Below are positions 1-3,900 of a DNA stretch of 6,548 nucleotides, piece by piece; positions within the stretch are counted from its first letter, which is position 1; each line of letters begins with the position of its first letter. The stretch covers positions 1 through 6,548 of the forward strand of contig MGDX01000022.1 in NCBI GenBank assembly GCA_001791035.1, read 5' to 3'. The notes beneath the pieces were generated by a model. The model was not told the DNA's origin and did no database searches. It was given only the letters and a program-made list of their open reading frames with translations. A program made the position numbers and the translations under genes. This stretch comes from Candidatus Uhrbacteria bacterium RIFCSPHIGHO2_02_FULL_53_13. Lineage in GTDB: Bacteria; Patescibacteriota; Patescibacteriia; UBA9934; UBA11717.

Positions 1-9
1 TTTCTCCCT

Positions 10-33
10 GCAGAGCGTCGGACTTCGCTCTGT
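10..33. repeat. Inverted repeat / possible weak terminator
   Basis: CAGAGCG at 11-17 is the perfect reverse complement of CGCTCTG at 26-32, with an 8-base loop and a possible closing G-T wobble at 10/33. On the + strand only a short T run (TTTC) follows, so it would be a weak intrinsic terminator for a gene to the left of the window. It could equally be part of a dispersed intergenic repeat. No gene end is visible upstream to decide. Confidence 0.35.
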
Positions 34-71
34 TTCAAAAATGCTAATTCCTGTTTCATAGTGCGATGACT

Positions 72-101
72 ATAGATTGCTTCGCTACACTCGCAATGAC
101 A
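72..101. repeat. Palindromic intergenic repeat (ATTGC...GCAAT)
   Basis: ATTGC at 76-80 pairs with GCAAT at 93-97 around a TTCGCTACACTC centre, and TGAC follows. The form 'attgcttcgctac(g/a)ctcgcaatgac' resembles a dispersed intergenic palindrome that I recall from several unrelated bacterial genomes. Copy number cannot be seen from one window. It lies in non-coding sequence before the first gene, as expected of such elements. Confidence 0.5.
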
Positions 102-113
102 GACTGTCTTCAA

Positions 114-136
114 ATCTCCAATCTCTCATCTCCAAT
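114..136. repeat. Short CT-rich direct repeat
   Basis: ATCTCCAAT occurs at 114-122 and again at 128-136, separated by CTCTC. The flanking bases continue the C/T-rich pattern. It may be the remnant of a degenerate short tandem array in the spacer. No function is evident. Confidence 0.45.
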
Positions 137-139
137 ATC

Positions 140-161
140 ATCCACAGCATCGTCTGTGGAT
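140..161. repeat. Perfect 8-bp inverted repeat before the promoter
   Basis: ATCCACAG at 140-147 is the exact reverse complement of CTGTGGAT at 154-161, with the 6-base loop CATCGT. It ends four bases before the candidate extended -10 element, so it occupies the place where a -35 region would be. It could be an operator for a dimeric regulator. It could also be a short terminator hairpin followed by TTCTT, insulating the operon from upstream transcription. The sequence does not choose between these. Confidence 0.5.
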
Positions 162-164
162 TCT

Positions 165-173
165 TGATATACT
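165..173 (+). promoter_or_regulatory. Candidate extended -10 promoter
   Basis: TGATATACT matches the extended -10 form TG-n-TATAAT with one mismatch in the hexamer (TATACT, 168-173). No good -35 hexamer is seen at 16-18 bases spacing, which is common for extended -10 promoters. Transcription would begin near 179-181, leaving only about 5-7 bases before the ATG at 186. No Shine-Dalgarno sequence precedes that ATG, so the message may be leaderless or nearly so. The prediction is from motif match only. Confidence 0.35.
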
Positions 174-185
174 AGACAAGCCTTT

Positions 186-848
186 ATGGCACAAATGACA
201 GATAAAACGCGGCAGAGATGGTTGTCCATGGCCGGCGATCAAAAAATCGGTTTTGTTTTATTTTCTGTGATAGGAATTGCCGGATTGATTTTGAGTTTTA
301 TCTTTCTGCTTCAACAGATGAAGGCGCCTTTTGTTGTTGACTACGACGGCGAAGCGTTTCTCACATCATCCGAACGAGAGTTGAAGGACATTGAAGCACA
401 ACAGAACTCTGACACGGATGACGATGGCCTCTCGGATTACGACGAGCAGAACGTCTATCGCACGAGTGCTTTTTTGGCAGATTCGGACGGTGATGGGTTT
501 AGGGACGGAGAGGAAGTGGTGTCGGGCAACAATCCAAACTGTCCTGCGGGTCAGGCGTGCGAGCGCGAAGCGGATGCGGGATTCAACTCTCCACTGCGCG
601 CCGCGGACGTGTCTGACGAGATTCCATTTGAAGACGTCGGGTTTGGGGGGGCTATTGAAACACAGGCAGACTTGGAAGCGTATCTTTCGGCGTTGACCAC
701 CGATCAAATTCGCACCGCGCTCGTTCAGTCGGGCGTTGATGAGGCTACGGTGCGCGATCTTTCGGACGAGGAACTGCGCACGCTGTTTGATAATGCGCTC
801 AAGGAGCTTGACGAAAGCGGAACGCTCGAAGAGATTTTGAGTGAATAG
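186..848 (+). CDS. Single-pass membrane protein with thrombospondin type 3-like Ca2+ loops
   Basis: This is a 220-residue protein. The short N-terminus is rich in Lys/Arg, followed by one hydrophobic helix at about residues 21-42, so the N-terminus should be cytoplasmic and the rest outside. Residues 76-87 (D-x-D-x-D-G-x2-D-x2-E) and 99-110 (D-x-D-x-D-G-x2-D-x-E-E) are two consecutive Ca2+-binding loops of the thrombospondin type 3/EF-hand-like kind. They are followed by an NPNCPAGQAC segment with Cys119 and Cys125, which could form a disulphide. Residues about 157-220 are acidic and predicted helical. The ATG at 186 is the first in frame; Met4 and Met16 are alternatives that leave the membrane helix intact, and no Shine-Dalgarno sequence favours any of them. 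The stop lies two bases before the next start, so the two are probably co-expressed. I recall similar TM-plus-TSP3 proteins in Parcubacteria, but none with a known function. It could be a stalk or anchor for the giant neighbour; that is inference. Confidence 0.93.
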   Translation: MAQMTDKTRQRWLSMAGDQKIGFVLFSVIGIAGLILSFIFLLQQMKAPFVVDYDGEAFLTSSERELKDIEAQQNSDTDDDGLSDYDEQNVYRTSAFLADSDGDGFRDGEEVVSGNNPNCPAGQACEREADAGFNSPLRAADVSDEIPFEDVGFGGAIETQADLEAYLSALTTDQIRTALVQSGVDEATVRDLSDEELRTLFDNALKELDESGTLEEILSE

Positions 849-850
849 CT

Positions 851-937
851 ATGACACGCGCCAAGATGATTTTCCAAAAGACAGTCCTCACCGTCATGGC
901 GTTCTTTGTGCTCTTGACGCCATTTGGTGTTCAAGCC
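851..937 (+). other. Signal peptide of the giant protein
   Basis: Residues 1-29 have a basic n-region (Arg3, Lys5, Lys10), a hydrophobic core from about 11 to 22 rich in Val, Leu and Phe, a helix-breaking Pro24-Phe-Gly, and Val-Gln-Ala at 27-29 followed by Gln30. This fits Sec export and signal peptidase I cleavage after Ala29. There is no lipobox Cys, so it is not a lipoprotein. The pattern also supports 851 as the true start, although Met6 would still leave a shorter signal. Confidence 0.85.
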
Positions 938-3900
938 CAGTTCACGGACCCGGCTGCGCAAGCCGACCGTATTGCCGCCAAGATTCAACGCGAGGCGATT
1001 GAAAAGCCACTCTCCGTGGCGATCATCCAAATTCTCTTGAACCTGATTTCGTTCGTTGCCAACCGATTGGCTTACGACGCGGCCATTGCTATTACGTCGG
1101 GCGGCAAAGGGCAATCGCCTTTGGCGGAATACCGTACCGCAGAGGACTATTGGCAGGATGTGGGAGCAGATATTGCCGGCCAAACCATAGGGTCGTTGTC
1201 TGAAGGACTCGGTGAGATTGGCATCAACTTTAATGTGTGTGCACCAAGTGATCCAAACTTGCGGCTCAATTTACAACTTGGTATTGCGTCGCGCTATTCC
1301 AGGCCGGAACCGAAATGTCAATTTCGTGATATTCAGAGCAACTGGGATGGTTTTGTTGCGCGTCATTCGAGTTCTGAATTTGGTTCTCAAGAGCTTCTGC
1401 GCGAGTTCTCATCTCAATTTGCGCCTGGCCAAGGAACGCTTGATTCGGTCATCGGTATTTATGTTGAGACGATTGAGCGCGAGAGTAAGCAACAAGATCT
1501 TGAGTATAAGGAGCTCTTAGCGAATAAGCGTTTTAAGAATGTTCAAGATGTGATTACGGGCAATGTGGAAACGCCCGCGACAGTGCTTGAAGATCAATTC
1601 AAGACAAAGCTAAAAGAGGGGCAATCCAATCAGTCGGAGGCTTTGCAAGGGGCGTTATTTGGCAATGAGGGAGCGCTCTTACAAATTGGTGTTTCCGCCG
1701 GTTCGGTGTTCTTGAACACATTATTGAGTCAACTCACAAACAAGGTGTACGACGGATTGTTTGAGGCGCCAACATCCGGCGGAGTGTTCAATCCCGAGTT
1801 CATTGATGTAGCTGGCCGTGCGAGAGCGCAGGAAACGTTTAAGGGTTTGCTTACCACGCCGATTGCCACATTGGACAATTTCAACATCATCAACGATTTT
1901 GTTGTGTGTCCGGGCGCAAACTCGCGCGCCCCAAACAACTGTGTGATGAGTACGGATTTTGCCGCCATCATTGCGCGCGCGGAAGCAGGACAGCCGATGA
2001 CGGTGCAGGAAGCGATCGACGCGGGACTTTTGCACGGAGATTGGCCGCTCATTCCGCCGACGGACAAGGCGCGCAATCAAGATGCGTTCTGCTATACCTA
2101 CGGCTATTGCCATGCCAACCTTGTAAAGATGCGCGTGGCGCGCATATTACCGGTGGGATGGGAACTGGCGGCACAGAGCGATCAAAACAACGAGGGCAAC
2201 CCAGTGACATTGCAGGAGGTCGTTGAGCAATTTAACGACTGTAATTTCGATAATCCGGAAAATTTAGTAGATGCCGGGCATCCGTATTGCCGCATGATCG
2301 ATCCAAACTGGGTCATCAAGTATCCTGAAACGCAGTGCCGCGCGCAGGTGTATGGGCAGACGCTTCTTGTAGGCAACTCGGATCAGCGCGCGCAAACGTG
2401 CGTGGACACGCCGAGCTGTTTGGAGGAAGACGACGCTGGAAATTGCGTAGGCGGTTACGGCTACTGCACCGCGGAGCGCAACACGTGGCGCTTTGGCGGT
2501 GACGTGTGTCCCGCGCAGTACGCGAGTTGCGTGACGCTCACCTCGCGCCAAGGCGCGCAGAATTCCTACCTCACCAACACGGTGGACTACGGTTCGTGCA
2601 ACGCGAGCAACGTGGGGTGCACGCGCTACGACAAGGTACGCGGCCTGCGCGAAGAGGGGACGCTCGACCCGAGCGACGACGCGTACGTGTGGTCCACGGG
2701 CGTGTGCGTTGGCGGAGTCAATCCGAATGACGCGTGTACCGCCGATGCGGACTGTTTGGGCGGCGGCACGTGTGTGGCGCAGACATCGTTTGACGATGAG
2801 GACTACATCTTTTTGGACGCGGACGCGCCGGCGTGCGATCCGGCTAATAACGGGTGTACGGAAGTGGTGTATGCCGCTACCTCATCGCTCAATCTCATAG
2901 CCAACGGCAGTTTTGAGGCAAACGCGTTTCCTCAAGCGGAGCCGGACTTTTGGGGCAGTATTATTGGAACGACTTCGTACGACGAAGCCACGGGGCGATT
3001 TGGCAACGCGTCTATGGTTCTAGGCAACTCTGCGACGCCGGGCGTCATAGAAACGACGTATCAAGTCGTTCTGCCAAGGGCGGAAACAGCGACATTCTCG
3101 TATTATGCGCGCGCGGAAACTGCGGGAGCCGTGACGAGCATGCTGTATACCAGCGGAACGGCGCCTCAAGTTTTGGGCGGTGACTGTACGGCAACGGCAG
3201 CCGGTTTTGCCACCGGGGCTGTACCGCTTGAAACAGACGCGTGGCGCCGCATTACCTGCACGGTGGCGACCGGATCAATCAGTCTTTCGGCCCCTTTGCG
3301 AATCACCGGCACCAACGCGCGTATAGACGGCGTGCAAGTTGAGTTCACGACCGCGGCCACGGATTTTCATGCGGAGTACGCGCCAAGCGCCGAGCGCACG
3401 CATCTACGCGTTCCTTCTGACGACATTTTGTGTACAGGATCGGCGAACGATCCGGCGGAATGTGCCGCGTTCGCGCCGGTGTGTCTTGCCACCGAGGTCG
3501 GCTGTTCCGCGTACAAACCTGCAAGCGGCACTCCAACGGTGCCCGGGATCATCAACGAAACTGACGTGTGTCCGGCGGAGTGTTCGGGTTACGAAACGTA
3601 TCGTCAGCTTGAAACCACCTTTGAAGAAACGGTATTTCCTACCTACTTTATCGCCGATACAGCGCAAACGTGCAGTGCGCAGTTTGTCGGATGCGACGAG
3701 TTTACTAACTTGGATTCCATTACCGAAGGCGGCGAGCGGCGCGAATACTTTTATGATGTGCGCGTGTGTCAGGAGGTACAGGAGGCTTCTGATTCCGGAC
3801 AAGCGGGCGTGACGTATTACACGTGGGAGGGCTCCGACACGGAAGGGTTTCAGCTCAAAACATGGTCGCTCAAGCAGTCCAATACCGGTGCTGGGCCGTG

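Noticed and set aside
1..69. Open frame entering from the left edge to TGA at 67-69
   Set aside because: Only about 22 codons are seen, they cover the hairpin at 10-33, and the product has no recognisable character. A gene tail cannot be supported.
72..136. CRISPR array
   Set aside because: The repeats here are short (9 bases, two copies) or a single palindrome. There is no regular repeat-spacer pattern and no cas gene.
139..163. Pair of DnaA-box-like sequences (TCATCCACA and its partner arm)
   Set aside because: The left arm has one mismatch to TTATCCACA and the right arm two. There are only two sites, with no AT-rich unwinding region or dnaA/dnaN genes, so an origin is not supported.
725..1183. 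Minus-strand open frame spanning the gene junction
   Set aside because: It overlaps the end of one real gene and the signal peptide of the next. Its Ser- and Arg-rich product shows no motif.
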